The notes beneath the pieces were generated by a model, which worked only from the letters and a program-made list of their open reading frames with translations, did not search any database and was not told where the DNA came from. From assembly GCA_903843305.1 (NCBI GenBank), contig CAIMPI010000030.1, forward strand, positions 62,001 to 126,000: a stretch of 64,000 bases of DNA, read 5' to 3'. Positions within the stretch are counted from its first letter, which is position 1. Every line of letters begins with the position of its first letter. This DNA comes from an uncultured Chlorobiaceae bacterium (lineage in GTDB: Bacteria > Bacteroidota > Chlorobiia > Chlorobiales > Chlorobiaceae). A program made the translations under genes and the position numbers. Positions 21,209 to 31,145 of this stretch are shown piece after piece.

Positions 21209-22153
21209 TTATGTTTTTCTGGCAAAATAGATAAAACTCGAAGCTTCCTCTGGCCACATAATCTCTTTGCCAAGCGTAACCATACCCCTGCACAGTGCCG
21301 TGCCAGCGTGCAAAATATAAAATGGCCGCCCAACCCGTTCATACTGAAGTTTTTCACTATAAAAAGCATTGTACACCGTGTCTGGAAAATAAGGCTGCTG
21401 TTTAAAAACCTTCAGCTTATGGCGTTCAAGAAGAGCAGCAAGCGTTCCGGGCAAAAAATGATAGAGATGGCGGGGAGCATCCCATGCAATCCAGTTCTCT
21501 CCATAAGAGTGTGCAGCCGAACATCCATGGTTGGGAAGAGCAATAACAACCACCCCGTCTGTTTCAAGCAGCTCAGCAACAGAATGAAGCGTTTCATTGA
21601 TTGCGTGAATATGCTCAAGCGTATGCCATAGCACAATACGGTCGAACTTGCCAGCGTATTCATTCTGGAGTGAAGAAGAGACCGTCAGCCCGAAAACCTC
21701 CCGTGCATAAGCCGCTGATTCAGCATCAGGTTCCACGCCCGCAAGATGATCAAACGGTATTGCCTTGCTGCAGTGAAAAAAGTTCAGCAGTTCTCCTGTT
21801 GAAGAGCCGATTTCAAGGATCGAAAGCTTCCGGAGTGGTTTAACAGCTCCTTTCAGGATAAGGTCAGCCCTGTAGCGAAGCAGCAGTGATCGTGCGGCAA
21901 GATAGGCCCTCTCACTCAAGGATGAGCCGCTGTTTTCATGAAGGTACGGATCATACGGCCCCCTTCGGTAATGAAAAGCTATTTCAGTGCTGTCGGGGCG
22001 GGGATTGAGCATAATGAGCCCGGAAGCGCATGACTGAACAAGCTGCCATCGTGTTTTTCCGGTAGAGTCAAAGCGGTCTGGCACCTGAAGACAAGGGATG
22101 AACTCCAGAGAGTTGCTTATGGGACAGGGAACGTTTTCCATGTATGCAGGCAA
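21209..22153 (-). CDS. Class I SAM-dependent methyltransferase
   Basis: 314 aa; LSILEIGSSTGELLNFF motif I; LWHTLEHIHAINETLHSVAELLETDGVVVIALPN. Confidence 0.87.
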   Translation of the reverse strand: MPAYMENVPCPISNSLEFIPCLQVPDRFDSTGKTRWQLVQSCASGLIMLNPRPDSTEIAFHYRRGPYDPYLHENSGSSLSERAYLAARSLLLRYRADLILKGAVKPLRKLSILEIGSSTGELLNFFHCSKAIPFDHLAGVEPDAESAAYAREVFGLTVSSSLQNEYAGKFDRIVLWHTLEHIHAINETLHSVAELLETDGVVVIALPNHGCSAAHSYGENWIAWDAPRHLYHFLPGTLAALLERHKLKVFKQQPYFPDTVYNAFYSEKLQYERVGRPFYILHAGTALCRGMVTLGKEIMWPEEASSFIYFARKT

Positions 22154-22159
22154 AAGAGG

Positions 22160-22678
22160 CTATTGCTCTTGTGCCAGGGTGAGGTCAGTGATTGCTTTTC
22201 TCAGGTTTTGGTAGGTGGATGTCATATCGTTGCTGAGTACCTTGGCATCAGCAAGAACCGGCATAAAATTCGTATCACCTTCCCAGCGAGGCACGATATG
22301 AAAATGAATATGGTTATCCACACTTCCCCCTGCAACTCGTCCAAGATTGGCGCCAACATTGAACCCCTGAGGTCTCAGGGTAACTTTCAAAGCTTTGATC
22401 GAGAGATCAGTCAATTCCATCACTTCCAATTTGGTTTCTTGGTCAAGCTCTGAAAAGTCAGCGGTTTGCATGTATGGAATTACCATAAGATGCCCGCAGT
22501 TGTAAGGGTAGAGATTCATGATGATAAAACAGCTTTTTCCCCGGTAAAGGACAAAACGCTTCTCATCATCTTCAGGTGGAATATCAGCAAAAACCGATTT
22601 TCCATCTGCAGCAGCCGGTTTGTCATCCTTGAAAGACTGCATATAAACCTCTCGCCAAGGCGAGTACATTCTATTCAT
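22160..22678 (-). CDS. HIT family protein
   Basis: MYSPWREVY; HIHFHIVPRW catalytic motif. Confidence 0.92.
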   Translation of the reverse strand: MNRMYSPWREVYMQSFKDDKPAAADGKSVFADIPPEDDEKRFVLYRGKSCFIIMNLYPYNCGHLMVIPYMQTADFSELDQETKLEVMELTDLSIKALKVTLRPQGFNVGANLGRVAGGSVDNHIHFHIVPRWEGDTNFMPVLADAKVLSNDMTSTYQNLRKAITDLTLAQEQ

Positions 22679-22717
22679 GAAGAGGGTGCTCCGCTACATT
22701 GCTTTTTTTGTTACGAG

Positions 22718-22802
22718 TACCAAAGATGGGAATCGAACCCACACGAGTTATTCACTCACTGGATTTTGAGTCCAGCGCGTCTACCAGTTCCGCCACTTTG
22801 GC
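22718..22802 (-). tRNA. tRNA-Leu (CAA)
   Basis: Minus strand GCCAAAGTGGCGG...GGACTCAAAATCC...GGTTCGATTCCCATCTTTGGTA; long variable arm. Confidence 0.94.
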
Positions 22803-22814
22803 CTGTTTTCTGAG

Positions 22815-22899
22815 TGGTGCGAGAGAAGGGAATCGAACCCTCACGCCTCACGGCACTAGTTCCTAAGACTAGCGTGTATACCAATTTCACCACTCTCGC
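22815..22899 (-). tRNA. tRNA-Leu (TAG), CCA encoded
   Basis: Minus strand GCGAGAGTGGTGAAATTGG...CTAGTCTTAGGAACTAG...GGTTCGATTCCCTTCTCTCGCACCA. Confidence 0.94.
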
Positions 22900-23012
22900 A
22901 GTTCAGGTCAATAATATACGTGGTTTTTATTCTAATAAAAACTATCTTTAATGAATACTTTTGCGGCATAAGACGCTAAAAATAATCATGCCGGTTTCTA
23001 CGTTTTAAGCCT

Positions 23013-23606
23013 ATGCCTTTTAATTTACACTCCGTTGCAAATATTATTTCATGGGTAATCAGTCCGGTTGTCGTTGCGCCAGCAGCCTATATTGCTGTTG
23101 TTATGCTCGGCTACGGCAATGATGCAAACAGTATGTCATACTTGATGGTGCTTTTTGCAGCAAGCACCCTTGCTCCTGTCCTTCTGATTTCCGGTCTGAA
23201 AAAAACAGGAAAGATTTCTGATTACAACATTACCTTCAGGGAACAGCGTTTTTTGCCATTACTGGTGCTTGTCGCAGTCAATGTTCTTGGCTATGAGTTT
23301 ATGAAGCAACTGCATCCACCACGGCTTCTCACCGGCATTCTGTTGTTCAATGCTATCAATACGGTCATTATTCTGCTGATTACGCTTCAGTGGAAAATCA
23401 GTATTCATCTCTTTATTCTCTCTTCATCGGTTGGATTGCTCTTTATGCAGTTCGGTGTTGTTGCTTTGTGGCTGTTGCTTTTTGTGCCGGTTCTGATGTG
23501 GTCAAGAATTTTCCTGAGAGCCCATAATTTCACGCAGACTCTTGTCGGCGGAGTGTTCGGTTTTGCCGTAATGGTTGCCGAGTTAAAATGGTGGACAGGA
23601 TTGTGA
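23013..23606 (+). CDS. Polytopic membrane protein (possibly PAP2-related)
   Basis: 197 aa with multiple hydrophobic helices; family uncertain. Confidence 0.65.
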   Translation: MPFNLHSVANIISWVISPVVVAPAAYIAVVMLGYGNDANSMSYLMVLFAASTLAPVLLISGLKKTGKISDYNITFREQRFLPLLVLVAVNVLGYEFMKQLHPPRLLTGILLFNAINTVIILLITLQWKISIHLFILSSSVGLLFMQFGVVALWLLLFVPVLMWSRIFLRAHNFTQTLVGGVFGFAVMVAELKWWTGL

Positions 23607-24649
23607 GCAGCAAAAAATATGCCGTTATTGTCACCACGTATGGGGAGGTTGAAAAGGTTACCGTCAGGGACCTGTGGCCAAGTTCAAGAAGAATTCTCAA
23701 CGCAGTTACCCGGCAGATTGCCAAAATACCCACAGCGCTGATCTATTTTATCGCTGACTACCGTTCAACAAAGCATTATATTGAATGGAAACTCAGTCAT
23801 TACCATTCTTCATTGCCCTCTATCAACCGCTCTCAGAAAAAAAGGTTGGCAGGCTGTATTGCCGCAAGCGGGAGCCCACTTCTGTCAAAAATCGATGTCG
23901 AAGTCTATGATGCCTGCTATTTTGTGCCGCCCTACTTCGATGATCTGCTTCAACAATTGCGGCATAACTATGACGGTATTGTTGTTGTACCTATGTTTCC
24001 GGTTGAATCAGCATTTTCCTGCGGGATAGCCTGTCAGATGGTTATTGATTTGTATGGTGATAAAGCGTTCAATCATGTAAAAGTGTTAAGCAAGCTATGG
24101 AAAGAGGATAATCTTCACCGCATTTATATAGATTATCTCTTCGGGCAACTTTCCCCATCCTTACGTCATCGGAAAGAAGGAAAAATCGGCCTTGTCTTGG
24201 TCATTCATGGTACACTGGTCAAGGATCGTGACGGAAATCCGCCGACACTTTTTACCGGACTTGAGGAGACTATGGCATTTTTCGACGTAATGAAACGCAA
24301 GATCATGGCCGATCCGAGAAATATTTTCAGCGATGTCCGCCAGGGCTGCATGAACCATTCCCGAGGAGGAGAGTGGACTGCCGACACCATTGAAAACGCA
24401 CTCACGGGGTTTAAGTCTGAGGGGTATCAGGGAGTGGTCATGTTTCCCTACGGTTTTTTTGCCGATAATAGCGAGACCGAATATGATGCATGCAAAAAGC
24501 TTCAAAAGGAAAGTTTTCCCGTTTTCCAATATATTCGATGTATTAACGACTCCCCCCCATTCGCACGCTGGCTTGCCGGTCAGGTACTCAATAAGCTTCA
24601 GGTACTCAACAACCAGCAGATTGCTTGGGAAAGTCTTGAACATAACTAG
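23588..24649 (+). CDS. Divergent ferrochelatase-like protein
   Basis: 353 aa; LVIHGTLVKDRDGNPP and PYGFFADNSETEYD align with the ferrochelatase His and Glu active-site regions; YDGIVVVPMFP. Confidence 0.7.
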   Translation: MVDRIVSSKKYAVIVTTYGEVEKVTVRDLWPSSRRILNAVTRQIAKIPTALIYFIADYRSTKHYIEWKLSHYHSSLPSINRSQKKRLAGCIAASGSPLLSKIDVEVYDACYFVPPYFDDLLQQLRHNYDGIVVVPMFPVESAFSCGIACQMVIDLYGDKAFNHVKVLSKLWKEDNLHRIYIDYLFGQLSPSLRHRKEGKIGLVLVIHGTLVKDRDGNPPTLFTGLEETMAFFDVMKRKIMADPRNIFSDVRQGCMNHSRGGEWTADTIENALTGFKSEGYQGVVMFPYGFFADNSETEYDACKKLQKESFPVFQYIRCINDSPPFARWLAGQVLNKLQVLNNQQIAWESLEHN

Positions 24650-24663
24650 TAAATACAGCACGC

Positions 24664-25281
24664 TTGAACGCTAAACAAGAGAGAGAGCAACAGGAGGCGG
24701 CATTGCCGCAGGATAACGACAACCCCCTCAACCCCCCGAGCCATTACGAACAGGCGCTCTGCTGTATTGAAGAGCAACGTTACAGTGAGGCCCTTGAATT
24801 GCTCAATCGTTGTATTGAGACAAAACGTTACGATCCGCCAGCACTCTATGCCCGTGCAGTTACCAACATCTCAATCGGCGCCTACCGGAAGGCCGCTTGC
24901 GATCTTATGAAAACCATTGTCCTTGATCCAGGTTTTCAGCAAGCCTGGAAAAACCTTGGATTTGTGCAGTTTATGCTCGGAAAAGAGGAGGCGGCCTTGA
25001 AAACCCTGCACAAAGGGATCGCTATTGATCCTGACTATGCCGAGATATACTGCGTTCTTGGCGACGCCTACCTTGATCTTGGAGAATTTGACAAAGCGAA
25101 AGAGGCCTTTGAAAAAGCGCTCCACCTTGAACCAGATAATCCAGAGCCACATAGCAAGATAGCCATGTATTACTTGGCAAGAGGCGATATGAAAGGGCTG
25201 AAAAGAGAATATGAACTTTTGAAAACGCTTGATGCCTCTTTGGCAGAACAGATAGGAACCCTTTTTTTTGACACACCATGA
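24664..25281 (+). CDS. Tetratricopeptide repeat protein
   Basis: Several TPR units, e.g. AEIYCVLGDAYLDLGEFDKAKEAFEKALHLEPDNPE. TTG start. Confidence 0.85.
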   Translation: MNAKQEREQQEAALPQDNDNPLNPPSHYEQALCCIEEQRYSEALELLNRCIETKRYDPPALYARAVTNISIGAYRKAACDLMKTIVLDPGFQQAWKNLGFVQFMLGKEEAALKTLHKGIAIDPDYAEIYCVLGDAYLDLGEFDKAKEAFEKALHLEPDNPEPHSKIAMYYLARGDMKGLKREYELLKTLDASLAEQIGTLFFDTP

Positions 25282-25526
25282 AACTTTTTCCTGATGCAGA
25301 GAGCAGAAAACGGTTTATGAGTAGAGGTCTTCCTTTTCTGCTTGGTATTGCGTGGACTCCCATTATAGGGCTTATTATTACGGCCATTATCGGTCAACCA
25401 CTTGCCGCACTCATTGGCTGGCCGGTAACTCTGGGCATTACCGCTATCATGACGTTTCTGTGTACCTTTCTGCTTCTGAGGTTTTTTAAGAGCACTGGTC
25501 ACAAAATTCGTGCTGACCGCCAATAA
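25278..25526 (+). CDS. Small membrane protein of unknown function
   Basis: 82 aa, two hydrophobic stretches; ATGA overlap with the TPR gene. Confidence 0.6.
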   Translation: MKLFPDAESRKRFMSRGLPFLLGIAWTPIIGLIITAIIGQPLAALIGWPVTLGITAIMTFLCTFLLLRFFKSTGHKIRADRQ

Positions 25527-25656
25527 AAGGCTAACTGAGTGATTTTTTTCTGTGCCCAAATGATTTTTTTTATATATTTGCGCACCTGTAAAGAAGAGTG
25601 AGACAGGAGCTAAATTTTTTTCTTGCTATACCCGAAGTAACTCAAAATGGTATTAC

Positions 25657-26097
25657 ATGGATCAGACTCTGAGTAATTTTGGCAACGTATTTGCTTTTCT
25701 TGCCCTTGGTGTTGTTTTCGTTGCTGGAGGGTACCTTACAGCTCGTCTCCTGCGTCCAAGCAGGCCTAACCCGGCAAAAAATTCAACCTATGAATGCGGT
25801 GAAGAAGCTGTAGGAAGCGCTTGGGTAAAGTTCAATATCAGGTTTTATGTCGTAGCTCTTATCTTTATCATTTTTGATGTTGAGGTTGTTTTTCTTTTCC
25901 CTTGGGCAACCATATTCAAGCCGCTTGGAGCATTTGCTCTTGTTGAGGCACTTGTTTTTGCCGGTATTCTTATTCTCGGACTTGCTTATGCCTGGGTTAA
26001 AGGAGATCTTGATTGGGTAAGACCTACTCCAAATATTCCGAAAATGCCGGAAATGCCAGAATTGCCCTCTGCGAAATCCACCTCACTGAGGAGTTAA
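25657..26097 (+). CDS. nuoA: NADH-quinone oxidoreductase subunit A
   Basis: [40 protein letters not shown]. Confidence 0.96.
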   Translation: MDQTLSNFGNVFAFLALGVVFVAGGYLTARLLRPSRPNPAKNSTYECGEEAVGSAWVKFNIRFYVVALIFIIFDVEVVFLFPWATIFKPLGAFALVEALVFAGILILGLAYAWVKGDLDWVRPTPNIPKMPEMPELPSAKSTSLRS

Positions 26098-26125
26098 CAT
26101 ATTATTCACTATTCATTAGATCGTT

Positions 26126-26695
26126 ATGGGTTTACTTGATGCCGGGATAACAAGGCATAACATGCTGGTAACATCGGTTGACAATGTTCTGAATTGGGCT
26201 CGTTTGTCATCACTTTGGCCAATGGGTTTCGGACTTGCCTGCTGCGCAATCGAAATGATGGCAACCAATGCATCTAATTACGATCTTGAGCGTTTCGGTA
26301 TTTTCCCTCGTTCATCTCCCCGCCAGTCCGACCTGATGATTGTTGCCGGTACCGTGACCATGAAAATGGCCGAGAGAGTAGTTCGTCTCTACGAGCAGAT
26401 GCCCGAACCCCGTTATGTACTCTCCATGGGAAGCTGTTCCAACTGCGGTGGTCCATACTGGGAGCACGGATACCATGTCCTCAAGGGCGTTGATCGTATT
26501 ATACCCGTCGATGTTTATGTTCCAGGTTGCCCTCCGAGGCCGGAATCTCTTATCGGTGGCCTCATGAAAGTTCAGGAGTTGATAAGGATGGAGCAGATTG
26601 GTATATCCAGGGAGGATGCACTTAAGAAGTTGGCTGAGAAAAATGTCGATCCCAGGCTCATTATTGAGCAGGAGCGTAAAGTTGCCACAGCTTAA
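26126..26695 (+). CDS. nuoB: NADH-quinone oxidoreductase subunit B
   Basis: [32 protein letters not shown] cluster N2 ligands. Confidence 0.97.
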   Translation: MGLLDAGITRHNMLVTSVDNVLNWARLSSLWPMGFGLACCAIEMMATNASNYDLERFGIFPRSSPRQSDLMIVAGTVTMKMAERVVRLYEQMPEPRYVLSMGSCSNCGGPYWEHGYHVLKGVDRIIPVDVYVPGCPPRPESLIGGLMKVQELIRMEQIGISREDALKKLAEKNVDPRLIIEQERKVATA

Positions 26696-26719
26696 TTAAT
26701 ATATAAGGCTTACTGTCAG

Positions 26720-27238
26720 ATGGAAGAAGGAAAGGTTTTTTCGCAATCGTTACAGGAGAGTGCTGCGGCATACTCAATAATCCATGAGAAGTTTGGTGAG
26801 GCCATATCGCCTCTCGATGCCAATGAGACGATGCCCTTTTTTGAGGTAGTTGATACACTCCGCTGGACAGAGATTGCGCTCTTCATGCGGGAGCATCCGA
26901 AACTTAAATTCAACTACCTGGCGTGTCTTTCCGGAGTGGACTATCCGGCTCAACAAAAGGTTGGCATTGTCTGCAATTTCGAATCTCTCGCTCTTCTGAA
27001 CCATAAATTGTCCGTTAAGGTAAAGTGTGACCGCGACGGTGGATCCATCCCGAGTGTTGCTTGCGTCTGGCATACAGCGAACTGGCACGAAAGGGAAGCT
27101 TATGACATGTTTGGCATGACCTTTACCGGCCATCCCGAGCTCAAAAGAATTCTTTGCCCCGATGACTGGGAAGGATACCCGCTCCGTAAAGATTACAAGG
27201 TGCAGGAGAAATATCACGGAATCAAGGTGCCGTACTAA
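26720..27238 (+). CDS. nuoC: NADH-quinone oxidoreductase subunit C
   Basis: [38 protein letters not shown]. Confidence 0.95.
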   Translation: MEEGKVFSQSLQESAAAYSIIHEKFGEAISPLDANETMPFFEVVDTLRWTEIALFMREHPKLKFNYLACLSGVDYPAQQKVGIVCNFESLALLNHKLSVKVKCDRDGGSIPSVACVWHTANWHEREAYDMFGMTFTGHPELKRILCPDDWEGYPLRKDYKVQEKYHGIKVPY

Positions 27239-27269
27239 CAGTGTTATAAATAGTAAAAGCAGCTCACGT

Positions 27270-28472
27270 ATGCAGGAATTAGATACAGCCGGACTGGGTT
27301 CAGTCAGGGTTACCCGACAAAGCGACAAAGTGGTCATACTCGAAAAAGACCTTGTCACCGAGCAGATGGTTCTCGCTATGGGTCCTCAGCATCCTTCGAC
27401 CCACGGAGTGCTCAAACTGGAGTGTCTTACCGATGGCGAGGTCATTACCGAAGCTGAGCCGTGCCTTGGTTACCTCCATAGATGTTTCGAAAAGTGTTGT
27501 GAAAATGTTGATTATCCTGCCGTTGTACCTTACACTGACCGATTGGACTATCTGGCAGGTATGAACAGTGAATTTGCCTATGCCATAACCGTTGAGAAAC
27601 TTCTTGATATAGAAATTCCCCGTAGAGTTGAATTTATCAGGGTTATCGTCGCTGAACTGAACCGGATTGCTTCGCACCTTGTTGCTATCGGTACTTACGG
27701 AATTGATCTTGGCGCATTTACCCCATTTCTCTTTTGTTTTCGTGACCGTGAAATTATTCTTGGACTTCTCGAATGGGCATCAGGTGCCCGAATGCTTTAT
27801 AACTATATATGGATCGGCGGCCTAGCCTACGATGTTCCAGCCGATTTCCTCAAGAGAGTCAGAGAGTTTGTCACCTATTTCCGCCCAAAAGCTCTGGAAC
27901 TCAGCAATCTTCTTACTGAAAACGAGATCTTTGTCAAACGAACCTGGGGTATCGGAATTATGCCTGCCGACGTTGCGGTCAACTACGGTTGGTCAGGCCC
28001 TATGCTTCGTGGCTCAGGGGTGAAGTGGGACTTGAGAAGAAACGATCCCTACTCGATTTACCCGGAACTTGACTTTAAAGTCCCCGTGCCCGATGGCAAA
28101 TATTCTATTATAGGCGACTGCCTTTCACGCCATCTTGTCCGTGCCTGGGAAATGGACGAGAGCCTCAAGATTATAGAGCAGTGCATCGACAAAATGCCTT
28201 CCGCAGAAGGTTTCAATTCCCGATCAGCTATTCCAAAGCGTATTCGTCCCAAAGCTGGTGAAGTGTATGGTCGTGCAGAGAACCCCCGTGGCGAACTCGG
28301 TTTTTATATTGAGAGCGATGGCAAATCAACAAAACCCCTTCGCTGCAAGGCCCGTTCATCCTGCTTTGTCAATCTTTCAGCAATGAAAGACCTGTCAAAA
28401 GGCCAACTCATACCCGATCTTGTCGCCATTATCGGCAGTATCGATATCGTCCTTGGGGAGGTTGACAGATGA
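27270..28472 (+). CDS. nuoD: NADH-quinone oxidoreductase subunit D
   Basis: [14 protein letters not shown]; start MQELDTAG rather than the ORF-track 27162, which overlaps nuoC. Confidence 0.96.
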   Translation: MQELDTAGLGSVRVTRQSDKVVILEKDLVTEQMVLAMGPQHPSTHGVLKLECLTDGEVITEAEPCLGYLHRCFEKCCENVDYPAVVPYTDRLDYLAGMNSEFAYAITVEKLLDIEIPRRVEFIRVIVAELNRIASHLVAIGTYGIDLGAFTPFLFCFRDREIILGLLEWASGARMLYNYIWIGGLAYDVPADFLKRVREFVTYFRPKALELSNLLTENEIFVKRTWGIGIMPADVAVNYGWSGPMLRGSGVKWDLRRNDPYSIYPELDFKVPVPDGKYSIIGDCLSRHLVRAWEMDESLKIIEQCIDKMPSAEGFNSRSAIPKRIRPKAGEVYGRAENPRGELGFYIESDGKSTKPLRCKARSSCFVNLSAMKDLSKGQLIPDLVAIIGSIDIVLGEVDR

Positions 28473-29587
28473 GTTCAACTGCCTTATCGCAATTTAGCAT
28501 TCCTTTTCTTATGGGTAACAGCCTCAATGCCTGGTCAGAAGCTCTTGCCGGGTTCTATCTTTTTGGTCTGCCACTCGGTCTGGTTATTATCGCGGCCATA
28601 CCACTTGTCTTTATTGCACTCTATTCGCTTACCTACGGCGTGTACGGTGAACGAAAAATATCAGCCTTCATGCAGGACAGGCTTGGACCGATGGAAGTTG
28701 GTAAATGGGGGATCCTCCAGACAATCGCTGACATCCTGAAACTTCTCCAGAAAGAGGATATCGTTCCCACATCGGCTGACAAGTTTCTCTTTGTCGTTGG
28801 TCCAGGCATACTTTTTGTCGGGTCATTTCTTGCTTTTGCAGTACTCCCTTTCAGTCCTGCCTTTATCGGTGCAAATCTGAACGTCGGTCTCTTTTATGCT
28901 ATTGGCATTGTTGCTATCGAGGTGGTTGGTATTCTTGCAGCAGGGTGGGGTTCCAACAATAAATGGTCACTTTATGGAGCCGTCCGCAGTGTTGCTCAGA
29001 TTGTCAGCTACGAAATTCCTGCCGCTATCGCTCTCCTCTGTGGCGCCATGATGGCTGGTACCCTCGACATGCAGAAAATCAATATTCTCCAGTCAGGTTC
29101 TTACGGTTTTGCTCACTTTTACCTTTTTCACTCTCCGATAGCGTGGCTGCCATTCCTGATCTACTTTATCGCATCGCTTGCGGAAGTAAACCGTGCACCA
29201 TTCGATATTCCCGAAGCAGAGTCCGAGCTTGTAGCAGGCTACTTTACCGAATACACCGGAATGAAGTTTGCTGTTATCTTTCTTGCTGAATACGGCAGCA
29301 TGTTTATGGTTTCTGCCATTATCTCCATAGTATTTCTTGGCGGATGGAACTCGCCGCTGCCTAATATTGGATCAGTTGCCCTGAACGACTGGACAAACGG
29401 GCCGGTATGGGGAGCCTTCTGGATTATCACCAAAGGATTCTTTTTTATTTTTGTACAGATGTGGCTTCGCTGGACGCTTCCCCGTTTAAGGGTTGATCAG
29501 TTGATGTACCTTTGTTGGAAAGTTCTTACCCCATTTGCTTTCATCAGTTTTGTGCTGACCGCAATATGGGAAATCTGTATCCCTTAA
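28469..29587 (+). CDS. nuoH: NADH-quinone oxidoreductase subunit H
   Basis: [42 protein letters not shown]. Confidence 0.96.
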   Translation: MSSTALSQFSIPFLMGNSLNAWSEALAGFYLFGLPLGLVIIAAIPLVFIALYSLTYGVYGERKISAFMQDRLGPMEVGKWGILQTIADILKLLQKEDIVPTSADKFLFVVGPGILFVGSFLAFAVLPFSPAFIGANLNVGLFYAIGIVAIEVVGILAAGWGSNNKWSLYGAVRSVAQIVSYEIPAAIALLCGAMMAGTLDMQKINILQSGSYGFAHFYLFHSPIAWLPFLIYFIASLAEVNRAPFDIPEAESELVAGYFTEYTGMKFAVIFLAEYGSMFMVSAIISIVFLGGWNSPLPNIGSVALNDWTNGPVWGAFWIITKGFFFIFVQMWLRWTLPRLRVDQLMYLCWKVLTPFAFISFVLTAIWEICIP

Positions 29588-29633
29588 GAGAAGTTCAACA
29601 GTCAATGCAGTTACAAGTAATGGCGTATAGATT

Positions 29634-30248
29634 ATGAGTGAGTATTTCGGGAATATAAAAACCAGCGCAGTTACGATTGCCACTGGAATGGGAATCACAC
29701 TGAAGCATTTTTTCAATGCCCTCAATCGCAAAGGCGATGCCGGTCTTGATGATGTGGACTATTTTCGTCAAGTAGACGGTCTTGTTACTCTCCAGTATCC
29801 CCGGGAGGTAATTCCTACACCAGCAAACGGACGCTATCGTCTTTACAATAATACTGAAGACTGTATTGGCTGTGGTCAGTGTGTCAGGGCATGCCCGATT
29901 TCCTGCATTACCATGGAGACCATCAAGGTAACACCAGATGATTTAGCGCTGTGCGGAAAAACATCCGATGGGCAACAGAAAAAATTTTGGATACCTGTTT
30001 TTGATATAGACGTAGCAAAGTGCATGACATGCGGAATATGCACAACAGTCTGTCCGACAGAGTGCCTTGTCCATACACCGGTAAGTGATTTCTCCGAGTT
30101 TGACCGCAGCAATATGCTCTACCACTTCGGAAATCTTACCCGTCTTGAAGCAGAGGCAAAACGTCGCAAGCTTGCCGACATACAGGCAAAGGCTCAAGCA
30201 GAAAAGGCAAAGAAGGCCGCGGAAACCAATACTGAATCCCATGAGTAA
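29634..30248 (+). CDS. nuoI: NADH-quinone oxidoreductase subunit I (2x4Fe-4S)
   Basis: CIGCGQCVRACPISC and CMTCGICTTVCPTECL. Confidence 0.95.
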   Translation: MSEYFGNIKTSAVTIATGMGITLKHFFNALNRKGDAGLDDVDYFRQVDGLVTLQYPREVIPTPANGRYRLYNNTEDCIGCGQCVRACPISCITMETIKVTPDDLALCGKTSDGQQKKFWIPVFDIDVAKCMTCGICTTVCPTECLVHTPVSDFSEFDRSNMLYHFGNLTRLEAEAKRRKLADIQAKAQAEKAKKAAETNTESHE

Positions 30249-30750
30249 TCCAACCTATACCGTCATTTTTTATCTCTTTGCGGCCATTACGGTCTGCTCA
30301 GCCGCCTTTGTCGTTTTTACGCGGAATGTTATCTATTCCGCCTTTTCACTCCTCTTTACATTCTTTGGTGCAGCCGCGCTTTACGTTTTTCTCAGCGCCG
30401 ATTTCATAGCCGTTACCCAAGTTGTGGTTTATGTTGGCGGTATCCTTGTTCTGCTACTTTTCGGTGTCATGTTTACAAACAGCATCATGAAGGTGCAGAA
30501 AAGTGAAGTCATTAATATCATTCCTGGCACCCTTCTGCTTGTCGGCATGATCGGGGCCATGCTTTATACCTTTTATACAACGCACGGCTGGATGCCCTCC
30601 GAAACCCTTTTGCAGGGGAGCATCGTCGAACGGATTGGATTTGAAACTATGTCACGCTACGTGCTGCCCTTTGAAATGGTCTCCATCCTGCTGCTTGCAG
30701 CGCTGATTGGAGCGGCATTTCTTGCACGTTTCGACAAGAGCAGCAAATAA
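30241..30750 (+). CDS. nuoJ: NADH-quinone oxidoreductase subunit J
   Basis: YSAFSLLFTFFGAAALYVFLSADFIAVTQVVVYVGGILVLLLFGVM. Start MSNPTYT at 30241 (ORF track 30085 overlaps nuoI). Confidence 0.93.
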   Translation: MSNPTYTVIFYLFAAITVCSAAFVVFTRNVIYSAFSLLFTFFGAAALYVFLSADFIAVTQVVVYVGGILVLLLFGVMFTNSIMKVQKSEVINIIPGTLLLVGMIGAMLYTFYTTHGWMPSETLLQGSIVERIGFETMSRYVLPFEMVSILLLAALIGAAFLARFDKSSK

Positions 30751-30769
30751 AGAATAAACGTTTTTTACC

Positions 30770-31090
30770 ATGACAGAACAGTTAACAACCATAGGTCTCA
30801 ACCACTATCTCACCATATCAGCTTTTCTTCTGGGCTTTGGGCTTTTTGCAGTCATAACCCGGAAAAATGCAATTGTTGTCCTGATGGGAGTTGAACTTAT
30901 CCTCAATGCAGCAAACATCAATTTTCTTGCATTTTCCAAATTCAATGGCGGAATGGAAGGGGTAATGTTTGCCTTGTTCGTTATTGTTATCGCTGCAGCA
31001 GAAGCGGCAATTGCCCTTGCAATCGTTATCAATATTTATAAGATATTCAAGAGTGTCGATGTGTCGAGTATTGACTCACTGAAAGAGTAA
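30770..31090 (+). CDS. nuoK: NADH-quinone oxidoreductase subunit K
   Basis: GVELILNAANINFLAF...EAAIALAIVINIYK. Confidence 0.95.
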   Translation: MTEQLTTIGLNHYLTISAFLLGFGLFAVITRKNAIVVLMGVELILNAANINFLAFSKFNGGMEGVMFALFVIVIAAAEAAIALAIVINIYKIFKSVDVSSIDSLKE

Positions 31091-31145
31091 CAGAGTGTAC
31101 AAGCACTATCAGTTTTAATTTATTCCTGAAAATATTACCTGGAAC

